Below are positions 17,077 to 26,061 of a stretch of 64,000 nucleotides of DNA, one piece after another. A program made the position numbers and the translations under genes. Origin of the DNA: CAVSRC01 sp963830205 (GTDB lineage: Bacteria > Pseudomonadota > Alphaproteobacteria > Rhizobiales > Kaistiaceae). The stretch is from assembly GCA_963830205.1 (NCBI GenBank), contig CAWHLP010000030.1, positions 5,906-69,905 on the forward strand, given 5' to 3'. The notes beneath the pieces were generated by a model. That model had not been told where the DNA came from. It made no database searches and worked only from the letters and a program-made list of their open reading frames with translations. Numbering within the stretch: the stretch's first letter is position 1; each line of letters opens with the position of its first letter.

Positions 17077-17865
17077 TTAGGCTGCTCCCACCTCCTGCGG
17101 CTGAACCGGCACGGCGGGCCCCGCCGATTTAATCGTGTCGCGCTGCTCTGTCAGAACCTGGCGGATGCGTTCGATGTGCGCCGCTTCGTCGCGCAGCGGC
17201 GTCGCGGCTTCGGCGACCGTCAGCAGGCAGGCGATCCGCTGTCCGTCACGCACCGCCACGCAGAACCGGCGGATGCCCTTGGCGTTGCCCTGCAGATCGA
17301 ACTGCATGCCGTCGCGCTCGACGGACTCAAGCAGAGCGCGAACGCTCGCCCAGTCCACCCTGGAGCCGGCAACGCCCGGTTCGAAGAAGGCGGACTTGTC
17401 CCAGTACCGTTCGATCAGGTGGATGGAGCAGTGGGCGAGCGCCAGCCGCGTGATCGAGTCGAGTTCATAGGTGCCGCGCACGAATCCGGGATGCGCCCTC
17501 AGCCGGATGGCCTGGGCCGGATGCTGCTCAACCTGGTGCCAGACGAGATTCTGCCCTTGCAGCACGATGATCTCGGAGGCGGTCTGCAGCGCGTCGCTGA
17601 CCCAGGTGCAGGCCGCCGTCAGCCGCGCCGGCGAGATGGTGTCGAACGACAGCCGCCGCTCGAAGGTGAAGTTGGCGCGCACCCGGCGGTCGACCAACCG
17701 GTAGACCAGCCCGTTCTCCTCCAGCTCGGTCAGCAGCCGGTAGACCGTGGAGGCCGGCAGGCCCGACCGCTCGATGACGGCCTGCGTCGTCAGGCCCTCG
17801 TCGGCATCGACCGACAGGGCCTTCATCACCGCCAGCATGCGTGAGGCACTTCCGACAACAGGCAT
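17077..17865 (-). CDS. IclR-family transcriptional regulator
   Basis: The product is about 262 residues. An N-terminal winged helix (GSASRMLAVMKALS, then LTTQAVIERSGLPASTVYRLL) is followed by the IclR effector-binding domain. I chose ATG 17865 because it matches the family start; the longer open frame runs back across the operator and the sulfatase start. It is divergent from the sulfatase and directly upstream of the importer, and the palindrome at 17892-17907 lies between them, so it is placed to control both. IclR proteins may repress or activate; which applies here is not visible. Confidence 0.92.
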   Translation of the reverse strand: MPVVGSASRMLAVMKALSVDADEGLTTQAVIERSGLPASTVYRLLTELEENGLVYRLVDRRVRANFTFERRLSFDTISPARLTAACTWVSDALQTASEIIVLQGQNLVWHQVEQHPAQAIRLRAHPGFVRGTYELDSITRLALAHCSIHLIERYWDKSAFFEPGVAGSRVDWASVRALLESVERDGMQFDLQGNAKGIRRFCVAVRDGQRIACLLTVAEAATPLRDEAAHIERIRQVLTEQRDTIKSAGPAVPVQPQEVGAA

Positions 17866-17891
17866 CTTGTCTCTCACCTTTGGGAATTGTA

Positions 17892-17907
17892 TTCTCAAAT
17901 ATGAGAA
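17892..17907. promoter_or_regulatory. putative IclR operator
   Basis: The sequence TTCTCAAATATGAGAA is a perfect inverted repeat (TTCTCA, 4-base spacer, TGAGAA). It lies in an AT-rich island within the 88-bp divergent region between the IclR gene and the sulfatase. Position and symmetry suggest an operator shared by both transcripts. No experimental support is claimed. Confidence 0.6.
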
Positions 17908-17953
17908 ACCGTCAAGCGAAGGCCGAAGCCTCCGTCGCCTCCAGGGAGGGCGC

Positions 17954-19502
17954 ATGCGACCCAACATCCTTTTCATCATGTCCGACGACCACGCCGCCAA
18001 GGCGATTTCGGCCTATGGCTACGGCCTCAACCTGACGCCCAACATCGACCGCATCGCCGCCGAGGGCATGCGGCTGAACCACTGCTACGTCACCAATTCG
18101 ATCTGCACGCCGAGCCGCGCCGCGATCCTGACGGGCACCTACAACCACGTGAACGGCGTCACCACGCTCGCCACCCACATCGACAGTCGCTGGCCGAACG
18201 TCGCCAAGCACCTGCGCCAGGCGGGCTACCAGACGGCCCTCTTCGGCAAGTGGCATCTCGGCGAAGGCAAGGCCCACGAGCCGACCGGCTTCGATGATTG
18301 GTCGGTGCTGCCTGGCCAGGGCGACTATTTCGATCCGGTGATGATCGACAAGGACGGCGACAAGGTCGAGCCCGGCTACGCCACCGAGATCATCACCGAC
18401 AAGTGCATCGACTGGCTGGAACGGCGCGCACCAGGACCGGCCCTTCTTCCTGATGTGCCACAACAAAGCGCCGCATCGCAGCTTCGAGCCGCACCCGAAA
18501 TACCGCGGCCTCTACGCCAACGAAGACGTCAAGATGCCGGACACCTTCGACGACGACTACAAGAACCGGGCCCGCGCGGCCGCCGCGGCGCGCATGCGCA
18601 TCCGCTCGGACATGACCTACAAGGACCTCGGCCTGGTGCAGCCCGAGGGCGGCAGCGAGGTGGGCGAACTGGCGGTGCCCGGCCAACCGGAGCGCAAGGT
18701 GCCCGAGCCTGAGGACGTGCGCGATCTCGTCCTGATCGATCAACTGACCGGCGAGCACTACACCTTCGAGACGGAGAGCCAACTCGCCGCCTTCAAGTAC
18801 CAGCGCTACATCAAGCGCTACCTGCGCACGGTCGCCTCGATCGACGAGAACGTCGGCCGCCTGCTCGACTGGCTCGACCAGGCGGGCCTCAGCGACAACA
18901 CCATCGTCATCTACACCTCGGACCAGGGCTTCTTCCTCGGCGAGCACGGCTGGTTCGACAAGCGCTTCATGTACGAGGAATCGCTGCAGATGCCGTTCGT
19001 CATCCGCTACCCGGCGGCGATCAAGCCCGGTTCGGTGTCCGACGCCATCGCCACCAACGTCGATTTCGCGCCGACGTTTCTCGATTATGCCGGGGCGCCG
19101 GTCCCCTCATACATGCAAGGCCACTCGCTGCGTCCGCTGCTGGAGAACACGCTTCCGGCCGACTGGCAGACGAGCGCCTATCACCGCTACTGGATGCACA
19201 AGGACGAGAACCATTACGCCTGGGCGCATTACGGCCTCAGGAACCAGAAGTACAAGCTGATCTACTGGTATAATTCCGCCCTCGGCCAGCCGGGCACGAC
19301 GGAAGGCGACGAGCCGCCCGAATGGGAGCTGTTCGATTGCGAGGCCGACCCGCTCGAGCTCTTCAACGTCGCCGACGATCCGGCCTATGCGGGCGTCTTC
19401 GCGCAGATGGTCCGCGATCTCGACGCCAAGATGGCCGAAATCGGCGATATCCCGCAACACGACAGCGAGGCCGTGCTCAAGGAGCGCCGCGCCCGGCGGT
19501 GA
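17954..19502 (+). CDS. type I sulfatase, one frameshift
   Basis: The product begins MRPNILFIMSDDHAAKAISAYG, with the family's N-terminal metal-binding Asp pair. The sulfatase signature CTPSRAAILTG puts the formylglycine-forming Cys near residue 51, so it needs maturation by a formylglycine-generating enzyme. Near 18425-18440 the frame is lost by one extra base; the next frame continues as RPFFLMCHNKAPH, the expected conserved strand, and runs to the TGA at 19502. Together they give about 515 residues, normal for sulfatase subfamily S1. No signal peptide is present, so a cytoplasmic location is likely. It is divergent from the IclR-importer operon, suggesting import of a sulfate ester followed by hydrolysis inside. 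The frameshift may be a sequence error. Confidence 0.85.
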
Positions 19503-19524
19503 CAGGCTGTCGGCGATGGAACCA

Positions 19525-19550
19525 GCGCGGCGATGGCGTCGCCGCCGCGC
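19525..19550. terminator. putative bidirectional hairpin between convergent genes
   Basis: GCGCGGCG and its complement CGCCGCGC flank a 10-base loop in the 102-bp gap between the sulfatase and the convergent AtuA-family gene. Its position fits a shared terminator, but no T-run is seen on either side. Confidence 0.35.
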
Positions 19551-19604
19551 GATAGGAACGATCCCGCAGCGGATTGGCCATCGGGCACGCCAAGGGCGAT
19601 GCGC

Positions 19605-20966
19605 TCAGCCGACCGTCTCACTGTGCAGCGGGAAGAGCTGCAGCGGGTCGTCGAGGGCAACCGTGTGGTTGATCGTCCATATGCAGGCGGGGCTGGCGGG
19701 GAGAGCCTCGTCGAGCGGGAAGGAGACGCCGCCGGCGGTGCCTTTGACCTCGGCAAGGCGAGCATAGAACAGCTGCCGCGTGCCGATCATCGTCACCTCC
19801 TCGGCCATCTCGCGGGTGGCCGCCACCCCCTGCACCACAACGCAAAGCTCGTGCCCCGGATGGTCGCGCAGGGGCTCCATCGCCCCCATCACCCCGTCCC
19901 GTCCGAAGACGTTGTAATAGAGCTCCCAGCCCTCATCCCCGAAGCGCTCGCGCGCCTGCTCCTTCGCCCATTCGATCACCTTGTCGACATTGGCGATGGT
20001 GTAGGGGTCGCGGATCCCGGCCATGCCGACGAACCGCTCGCCGACCTTGCCCGCCCCTTCCAGCTTCACCCGGAACTCCTCCGCCGGGACAAACGCCATC
20101 CCGGTCACCCGCGTCGTCTTCTCCGCAACCTGTTCGTAGCGGCAGTGGGTCATGTCGAGCATGCCGCCGGCGACGTACTCGCTGAACGGATTGGAGCGCT
20201 CGTACATGGCATGGCCGGCAACCGAGGCCACCGTGCAGCGCTGGTCCGGGTGCATCGCCGTCACCTCGACCTGGCCGGCGCTGATCTCGCCCATCACCGT
20301 CTCCTTGGCGCCGTATGGCTCGGCGCAGAAGGAGGCGCATTCCAGCACCTTGCCCAGGTAGTAGGACTCAGGCTCGGCAAAGCCCCGGTGCAGCGCCGCG
20401 GCGGCGAAGATGGCGCTGTCCGACGAGCGCCCGCCGATGATCACGTCGCAGCCCTGTTCGAGCAGCGCCCGGTAGGGGTGCACCCCCGCCATGGCGACGA
20501 TGTGGTCGGTGGCGTCGAGTTCCGCTTCCGTCAGCTCAGGCCGCGCATCGAGGCCGAGAACCCTGGAGCCGGCGCGCATGCGGCCGCGCAGCCACTCCTT
20601 GTCGACATCGGAATAGAACCAGCCGAGCTTGAACGGGCTGAGCCCATGCTTCTTCTGCAGCGCGCGGATGATCTCGACATACATGTCGACGCGGCTGTTG
20701 GTGCCGGTGTCGCCGGCCGAGCCGATGATCATCGGCACGTCGAGGCGGCGCGAGGCCAAGAGCATCTGCTCCAGGTCCTGCTCCTGCCACACCCTGGGGC
20801 TCGACGAGGTATCGGTCGCCAGCGGCACCGGGCCGATGTCGTCGCTCCCCGAATCCGCCGCGATCACGTCCGCCCCTGCCTCGACCGCGCGCCAGAAGCT
20901 CCCAGGCTTCAGCGGCGAAAAGCCGAGATGGCCGTTGGGACAGATGATCTTGATGGTCTCAGACAC
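19605..20966 (-). CDS. AtuA-family (DUF1446) protein, copy 1
   Basis: This 453-residue protein of the acyclic-terpene-utilisation AtuA/DUF1446 family has the N-terminal CPNGHLGFSPLKPGSFWRA and the Gly-rich AGSRVLGLDARPELTE and CDVIIGGRSSDSAIF stretches. I chose the GTG at 20966 because GGGGAG lies upstream and the protein then has the same length as copy 2; an upstream ATG at 21029 is possible. The central 1.25 kb is almost identical to copy 2, while both ends differ. It is the third gene of the unit AtuA copy 2 - DUF4387 - AtuA copy 1. AtuA proteins occur in acyclic terpene and related branched-acid catabolism, but the reaction is not established. Confidence 0.85.
   Translation of the reverse strand: MSETIKIICPNGHLGFSPLKPGSFWRAVEAGADVIAADSGSDDIGPVPLATDTSSSPRVWQEQDLEQMLLASRRLDVPMIIGSAGDTGTNSRVDMYVEIIRALQKKHGLSPFKLGWFYSDVDKEWLRGRMRAGSRVLGLDARPELTEAELDATDHIVAMAGVHPYRALLEQGCDVIIGGRSSDSAIFAAAALHRGFAEPESYYLGKVLECASFCAEPYGAKETVMGEISAGQVEVTAMHPDQRCTVASVAGHAMYERSNPFSEYVAGGMLDMTHCRYEQVAEKTTRVTGMAFVPAEEFRVKLEGAGKVGERFVGMAGIRDPYTIANVDKVIEWAKEQARERFGDEGWELYYNVFGRDGVMGAMEPLRDHPGHELCVVVQGVAATREMAEEVTMIGTRQLFYARLAEVKGTAGGVSFPLDEALPASPACIWTINHTVALDDPLQLFPLHSETVG
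19671..20915. repeat. 1.25-kb near-identical repeat, copy 1
   Basis: This block matches 21476-22720 with a constant offset of 1805 bases and no gaps. Reading both, I count roughly ten differences. Identity stops abruptly at both ends although the two genes continue as recognisable homologues. Confidence 0.9.
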
Positions 20967-21068
20967 TTCGGCGTCTCTCCCCGGGCGTCGCTGTTCGGCC
21001 GCGACGCTCTCCGTGTTGACGATGTTCATGGAGGGTGTTGGGTTCCTGGCTGTGGTTTCGCGTGCGCG

Positions 21069-21395
21069 TCAACCGCCCGTCGGCACTTCGATGTCGAGCA
21101 GCGGCGCATATTGCTGGGCGCCGAAGATGTCCGGGTCACCGGGGCTGCCGCTCGGGCGGTCGCGCAGGATGGTGAACTTGATCGCATAGGCCGGATCGTA
21201 TTCGACGAAATCGGTGATGCGCTCGGGGGCGATCCGGTAGAGCTTCGCCATTGTCTCGCGGGTGAGCACGCCGCTGCGCTTGACGTGCTCGTAGACGGCG
21301 CGTTCGCGGAAGATCACGTCGAAGGTGATCTTGTCGGTGCCCGCATTCTTGCTGCGGATCGTCTTGGCCAGTTCGGAAAGGCGTTTGCTCGGCAT
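21069..21395 (-). CDS. DUF4387 domain protein
   Basis: This 108-residue protein matches the DUF4387 family, small proteins almost always encoded next to AtuA/DUF1446 genes and sometimes fused to them. The start ATG 21395 follows a GAGAGAAAG ribosome binding site and lies 14 bp after the stop of copy 2. Conserved-looking features are NAGTDKITFDVIF and a central TDFVEYDPAYAIKFT stretch. It is probably a partner subunit of the AtuA proteins; the chemistry is unknown. Confidence 0.8.
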   Translation of the reverse strand: MPSKRLSELAKTIRSKNAGTDKITFDVIFRERAVYEHVKRSGVLTRETMAKLYRIAPERITDFVEYDPAYAIKFTILRDRPSGSPGDPDIFGAQQYAPLLDIEVPTGG

Positions 21396-21409
21396 CGATC
21401 TTTCTCTCG

Positions 21410-22771
21410 TCAGCCGATGGCTTCGGCGTGGGTAGGGAAGAGCAGGAGCGGATCGCTCACCGCTAGGGTGTGATGGATCGTCCATATGCAGGCGGGGCTG
21501 GCGGGGAGGGCTTCATCGAGCGGGAAGGAGACGCCGCCGGCGGTGCCTTTGACCTCGGCAAGGCGAGCATAGAACAGCTGCCGCGTGCCGATCATCGTCA
21601 CCTCCTCGGCCATCTCGCGGGTCGCCGCCACCCCCTGCACCACAACGCACAGCTCGTGCCCCGGATGGTCGCGCAGGGGCTCCATCGCCCCCATCACCCC
21701 GTCCCGTCCGAAGACGTTGTAATAGAGCTCCCAGCCCTCATCCCCGAAGCGCTCGCGCGCCTGCTCCTTCGCCCATTCGATCACCTTGTCGACATTGGCG
21801 ATGGTGTAGGGGTCGCGGATCCCGGCCATGCCGACGAACCGCTCGCCGACCTTGCCCGCCCCTTCCAGCTTCACCCGGAACTCCTCCGCCGGGACAAACG
21901 CCATCCCGGTCACCCGCGTCGTCTTCTCCGCAACCTGTTCGTAGCGGCAGTGGGTCATGTCGAGCATGCCGCCGGCGACGTACTCGCTGAACGGATTGGA
22001 GCGCTCGTACATGGCATGGCCGGCAACCGAGGCCACCGTGCAGCGCTGGTCCGGGTGCATCGCCGTCACCTCGACCTGGCCGGCGCTGATCTCGCCCATC
22101 ACCGTCTCCTTGGCGCCGTATGGCTCGGCGCAGAAGGAGGCGCATTCCAGCACCTTGCCCAGGTAGTAGGACTCAGGCTCGGCAAAGCCCCGGTGCAGCG
22201 CCGCGGCGGCGAAGATGGCGCTGTCCGACGAGCGCCCGCCGATGATCACGTCGCAGCCCTGTTCGAGCAGCGCCCGGTAGGGATGCACCCCCGCCATGGC
22301 GACGATGTGGTCGGTGGCGTCGAGTTCCGCTTCCGTCAGCTCAGGCCGGCCATCGAGGCCGAGAACCCTAGAGCCGGCGCGCATGCGGCCGCGCAGCCAC
22401 TCCTTGTCGACATCGGAATAGAACCAGCCGAGCTTGAACGGGCTGAGCCCATGCTTCTTCTGCAGCGCGCGGATGATCTCGACATACATGTCGACGCGGC
22501 TGTTGGTGCCGGTGTCGCCGGCCGAGCCGATGATCATCGGCACGTCGAGGCGGCGCGAGGCCAAGAGCATCTGCTCCAGGTCCTGCTCCTGCCACACCCT
22601 GGGGCTCGACGAGGTATCGGTCGCCAGCGGCACCGGGCCGATGTCGTCGCTCCCCGAATCCGCCGCGATCACGTCCGCCCCTGCCTCGACCGCGCGCCAG
22701 AAGCTCCCAGGCTTCAGCGGGGCGAAGCCAAGCGCGCCGTTTGGACAGAGGACCTTGAGGGAGGACGGCAT
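21410..22771 (-). CDS. AtuA-family (DUF1446) protein, copy 2
   Basis: This 453-residue paralogue of the gene at 19605-20966 is the first gene behind the sigma-54 promoter, with its ATG at 22771 about 33 bases after the predicted transcription start. Nearly all residues from about 17 to 430 equal those of copy 1. The N-terminus (KVLCPNGALGFAPLK against KIICPNGHLGFSPLK) and the last 20 residues differ clearly. Two conserved but distinct ends around a homogenised core suggest that both copies are kept, perhaps as different subunits. No substrate is assigned. Confidence 0.85.
   Translation of the reverse strand: MPSSLKVLCPNGALGFAPLKPGSFWRAVEAGADVIAADSGSDDIGPVPLATDTSSSPRVWQEQDLEQMLLASRRLDVPMIIGSAGDTGTNSRVDMYVEIIRALQKKHGLSPFKLGWFYSDVDKEWLRGRMRAGSRVLGLDGRPELTEAELDATDHIVAMAGVHPYRALLEQGCDVIIGGRSSDSAIFAAAALHRGFAEPESYYLGKVLECASFCAEPYGAKETVMGEISAGQVEVTAMHPDQRCTVASVAGHAMYERSNPFSEYVAGGMLDMTHCRYEQVAEKTTRVTGMAFVPAEEFRVKLEGAGKVGERFVGMAGIRDPYTIANVDKVIEWAKEQARERFGDEGWELYYNVFGRDGVMGAMEPLRDHPGHELCVVVQGVAATREMAEEVTMIGTRQLFYARLAEVKGTAGGVSFPLDEALPASPACIWTIHHTLAVSDPLLLFPTHAEAIG
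21476..22720. repeat. 1.25-kb near-identical repeat, copy 2
   Basis: This is the partner of 19671-20915. The two blocks are direct repeats separated by about 560 bp holding the DUF4387 gene, so homologous recombination between them would delete DUF4387 and fuse the two AtuA genes. Confidence 0.9.
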
Positions 22772-22815
22772 GCTTCAGGCGGCTCCGCACGTTCTTGGCT
22801 GTTGGGGCGGCTTTC

Positions 22816-22831
22816 AGCACGTTTTGTGCCA
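22816..22831 (-). promoter_or_regulatory. sigma-54 (-24/-12) promoter of the AtuA operon
   Basis: On the minus strand the sequence is TGGCACAAAACGTGCT. It has the obligatory GG and GC dinucleotides exactly 10 bases apart and matches the TGGCACG-N4-TTGCW consensus at all but two defined positions. The predicted start near 22804 leaves a leader of about 33 bases before ATG 22771. An IHF site and a GAFTGA activator gene lie just upstream. Confidence 0.8.
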
Positions 22832-22846
22832 GTGCCAACGGCCAAA

Positions 22847-22859
22847 CAACGCATTGATT
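22847..22859 (-). promoter_or_regulatory. IHF binding site
   Basis: The minus-strand sequence AATCAATGCGTTG matches the IHF consensus WATCAANNNNTTR at every position. It lies about 16 bases upstream of the -24 element, between the promoter and the likely activator-binding region (the inverted repeat TGCGT-GGA-ACGCA at 22903-22915). That is the standard layout for a looping sigma-54 promoter. Confidence 0.65.
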
Positions 22860-22948
22860 ATTCAAGATAATTTTCAACGGAACCAATCCGCCGGGGCGGC
22901 CATGCGTGGAACGCACGCAGCATGGTGCGATGGCGGCGCGAACGGGCT

Positions 22949-23962
22949 CTAGCGGAAGCGGAGCTTGGCCATCTGGTGGCGCAGCGCATGCCGGGAAATC
23001 CCAAGGCTCTGCGCGGTGGCCGCGATGCTGCCGCCGTTCTGGGCCAGCGCACGCTCGACGAGCTGACGCTGGAAGGCCTGCGTCGCCTCGTGGAACGTTG
23101 CGCCGGGAGGCATCTCGGCAAGGGCGCTTGCGGCAGTGGCGGCAGCCGGCGCCTCCGGCGATGCCGCCTTCAGGGCCCGGTATTCGCCGATGGTCCTCTC
23201 GATGCGCGGCGGCAGGTGATGCGGCCGGATGACGTTCTCGTCCTCGAGGATGAAGAAGCGCTCAAGCAGGTTCTCCAGCTCGCGGACATTCCCCGGCCAA
23301 CGGTATTCGCGGAAGATCGCCTCGGTCTCCGGACTGAGACCGCTGATCGTGCGGTCGTAGCGCAGGTTCATCACGCGGATGAAGTGATCGGTGAGCAGCA
23401 GGATGTCGTCGCCGCGGTCGCGCAGCGGCGGCAGGTTGATGCCGACGATCTGCAGCCGATAGTAGAGGTCCTCGCGAAAGCGGCCCGCCTTGACCTCGGA
23501 CAGCAGGATCTTGTTGGCGGCGCCGATGAACCTGACGTCGACATTGGTCGCCTCGGTGGCGCCGATGCGCCGGAAGGTCTGCGTGTCGATGAGGCTCAAC
23601 AGCTTGGTCTGCACCGTCGCCTCGGTCTCGTGGATCTCGTCAAGGAAGACCGTGCCGCCGTTGGCGGCTTCGATCAGACCGGTCTTCCGGATCGCCGCGC
23701 CGGTGAAGGCGCCGCGCTCGTGCCCGAACAGCTCCGATTCGACCAGCGAGGAGGGAATCGCCGCGCAGTTGATGTCGACGAATGCCTTCTGGGCGCGGCT
23801 CGACCGGTCGTGCAACATGCGCGCCACCAGCCCCTTGCCGGTGCCCGTCTCGCCGTAGATCAGGACGCAGCGGGCGGGGCTTGCCGCCACCTTGCGCACC
23901 ATCCGACGCACGTCCTCGATCGCTGGATGCTCGCCGATGATCTCGCCCTGATAGCGCGCCAT
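22949..23962 (-). CDS. sigma-54-dependent transcriptional activator, lacking a sensory domain
   Basis: The 337-residue protein consists of an AAA+ sigma-54-interaction domain from its first residues (Walker A GETGTGKG near 37-44, the sigma-54 contact loop GAFTGA near 84-89, Walker B VFLDEIHE, and later EYRWPGNVRELENLLERF). It ends in a C-terminal Fis-type helix-turn-helix (AATAQSLGISRHALRHQM). There is no N-terminal receiver, PAS or GAF domain, so it resembles PspF-type activators that are controlled by a separate protein or by their expression level. It lies on the same strand, immediately upstream of the sigma-54 promoter of the AtuA operon. Confidence 0.93.
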   Translation of the reverse strand: MARYQGEIIGEHPAIEDVRRMVRKVAASPARCVLIYGETGTGKGLVARMLHDRSSRAQKAFVDINCAAIPSSLVESELFGHERGAFTGAAIRKTGLIEAANGGTVFLDEIHETEATVQTKLLSLIDTQTFRRIGATEATNVDVRFIGAANKILLSEVKAGRFREDLYYRLQIVGINLPPLRDRGDDILLLTDHFIRVMNLRYDRTISGLSPETEAIFREYRWPGNVRELENLLERFFILEDENVIRPHHLPPRIERTIGEYRALKAASPEAPAAATAASALAEMPPGATFHEATQAFQRQLVERALAQNGGSIAATAQSLGISRHALRHQMAKLRFR

Positions 23963-23993
23963 GGCTCACCCTACAGCCGACATCATGGCGCGG

Positions 23994-25058
23994 TCACCCG
24001 GCAAGCGTGAATTTGCGGAATTCGCCGCGGCAGGGCGATTGGTTGGCGAAATGCAGCTCCCGGCGCGCGCAAGAGAAGACAGCGGTGGAGATCGTCAGGG
24101 CATCGCCGTCGAGGCCCTGGCGGCAGAGCGCCGCGTCGCCGCCATCGTCGGTGCCCATCAGCACCTCGGCATCCGCGACCGACCAAGCGCGGCCCCTGAG
24201 GGTGGTCTCCAGGAATTTCAGGCGGGCATGGGTGCTGGCGACCTGCTTGCCGTCGCCGCCGAGCGTGGCGTGGGCGAGTTCCGGCGAGATGAAGTGGTTG
24301 GTGCGGGTGACGACCGCGCCGCCCGTCTCGATGCCGAGCCGCGATGCGCCGAACTCGACGGCCGCGACCATGCCGGAACGGTCGGCCATGACCAGCGTGC
24401 CGCCGCCGGCATGCGGCAGGGCCCTGATCAGCGCCAGCGCGGCGGTGACGTCGGCGCAATCGCTGAGCAGCTTGGTCATGGCGAAGTAGCGCAGGATGCC
24501 GGGGCGGTGGTCGGTGGTGCCGATCTGGGTGTCGGCGATCGCCAGGCCGTCGGAATTCATACCGCTCGAATAGGCCGCCGGGCTGCCGAGGCTGCCGACG
24601 CCCATCACGCGCCGCCCGCCCCAGCTTGCATCGGTGCTCACGAACACCCGCTGCAAGGCGGCGTGCTCGCCGTGGTAGTCGCGGTTCTTGGTGAGGAGCG
24701 GCCCGTCCGGACCATCCGCCACCGCCCAGGCCGAGCAGCCGTCGGCATGCGGCGCAGGGCTCTCGGCGAGATCGGCGAGGATACCGAGATGGTGATAGGT
24801 GAAGACCGTATCCGGCGAGAGTCCGAAGCCCTCGGCTATCCCTGCCAGCTCGTCCAGGGACTCAGGCACGCGCTCGGTGCAGACCGCGCGCGCCGCGCCG
24901 AGCCAGTCTTCGGCGCGGCGGTCGAGATGCCCGGCCGCAGCGGCCCGGCCCATGCGCAGATCGACGGCGGCGCGGACGGCGGCGACCATTTCCGGCTCGG
25001 CCAAGGCCTGCACCCTGCCGCGTTCCTTGGGGTTGCCGGTGAGGTGAACGGGATTCAT
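23994..25058 (-). CDS. C45-family Ntn-hydrolase/acyltransferase (isopenicillin N acyltransferase-like)
   Basis: The 354-residue product fits the C45 family of self-processing Ntn-hydrolases. The likely cleavage site and catalytic nucleophile is in DGCSAWAV, at about Cys108, followed by TKNRDYHGE and the TRTNHF region. Members hydrolyse or transfer amide-bound acyl groups (penicillin-type acyl amides, N-acyl amino acids, acyl peptides). I chose ATG 25058 because it overlaps the DppF-like stop (ATGA). As the last gene of a dipeptide-type importer operon it probably deacylates or cleaves the imported compound in the cytoplasm. The substrate is not predictable from sequence. Confidence 0.8.
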   Translation of the reverse strand: MNPVHLTGNPKERGRVQALAEPEMVAAVRAAVDLRMGRAAAAGHLDRRAEDWLGAARAVCTERVPESLDELAGIAEGFGLSPDTVFTYHHLGILADLAESPAPHADGCSAWAVADGPDGPLLTKNRDYHGEHAALQRVFVSTDASWGGRRVMGVGSLGSPAAYSSGMNSDGLAIADTQIGTTDHRPGILRYFAMTKLLSDCADVTAALALIRALPHAGGGTLVMADRSGMVAAVEFGASRLGIETGGAVVTRTNHFISPELAHATLGGDGKQVASTHARLKFLETTLRGRAWSVADAEVLMGTDDGGDAALCRQGLDGDALTISTAVFSCARRELHFANQSPCRGEFRKFTLAG

Positions 25059-26061
25059 GCGGCTTCCTCTGCGGCCATGTCTTCGCTGAAGTGACAGGAT
25101 GCGGTGTGGCCGGGATTGACCGTCCTCACCGGCGGCTCGGTCGTCCGGCAGATGTGCTGGGCGATCGGGCAACGGGTATGGAACGGGCACCCGCTCGGCA
25201 TGTTGATCGGCGACGGCAGGTCGCCGGTGAGCTGGATGCGCTTGTGGTGCCCGGGATTGTCGACCTGCGGCACCGCCGAGAGCAACGCCTTGGTGTAAGG
25301 GTGGCTCGGCCGTTCGAGCACATTGTCGACCGAGCCGAGCTCGACGATCTTGCCGAGATACATGACCGCGATGCGGTCGCTGACATAGGCGATCACCGAA
25401 ATGTCGTGCGAGACGAACAGATAGGTCAGGCCCATCTCGCGCTTGAGGTCGCCGAGGAGCTGGATGATCTGCGCCTGGATGGAAACATCGAGCGCCGAGA
25501 CCGGCTCGTCGCAGACGATGAACTGCGGCCTCAGGATGAGGGCGCGCGCAATGCCGATACGCTGGCGCTGACCGCCGGAAAACTGGTGCGGATAGCGCTG
25601 CATGAACGCGGTCTTGAGGCCGACGTTCTGCAGCATCTCGGCGACCCGGTCGCGCAGGTCCTGCTTCGAGGCCGCCTTGCCGCGCAGCTTGAGCGGCAGG
25701 CCGACGATCTCCTCGACCGTGTGGCGGGGGTTGAGCGAGGCATAAGGGTCCTGGAAGACGATCTGCATGTGCTCGCGCATGGCCCGCATCGCCTCCGGCG
25801 CCAGCGCGGTGATATCGACGCCGTCGAAGCGGACCGTGCCGCTGGTCGGTTCGTGCAGGCGGAGCAGCGTGCGGCCGAGGGTCGACTTGCCGCAGCCGCT
25901 CTCGCCGATCAGGCCCACCGTCTCGCCGCGGCCGATCGACAGCGACACGCCGTTGAGCGCGCGCACAACGCTGGAGCCGCGGCTGGTCAGGCGCGAGAAC
26001 AGCCCGCCGGCACGGCCATAGTGCTTGATGATGTCGCGCGCTTCGAGCAGGACGTCCGCCA

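Noticed and set aside
19533..21473. 646-residue plus-strand frame over AtuA copy 1, repeated over copy 2
   Set aside because: It is the complement of a conserved gene, and it repeats only because the gene itself is repeated.
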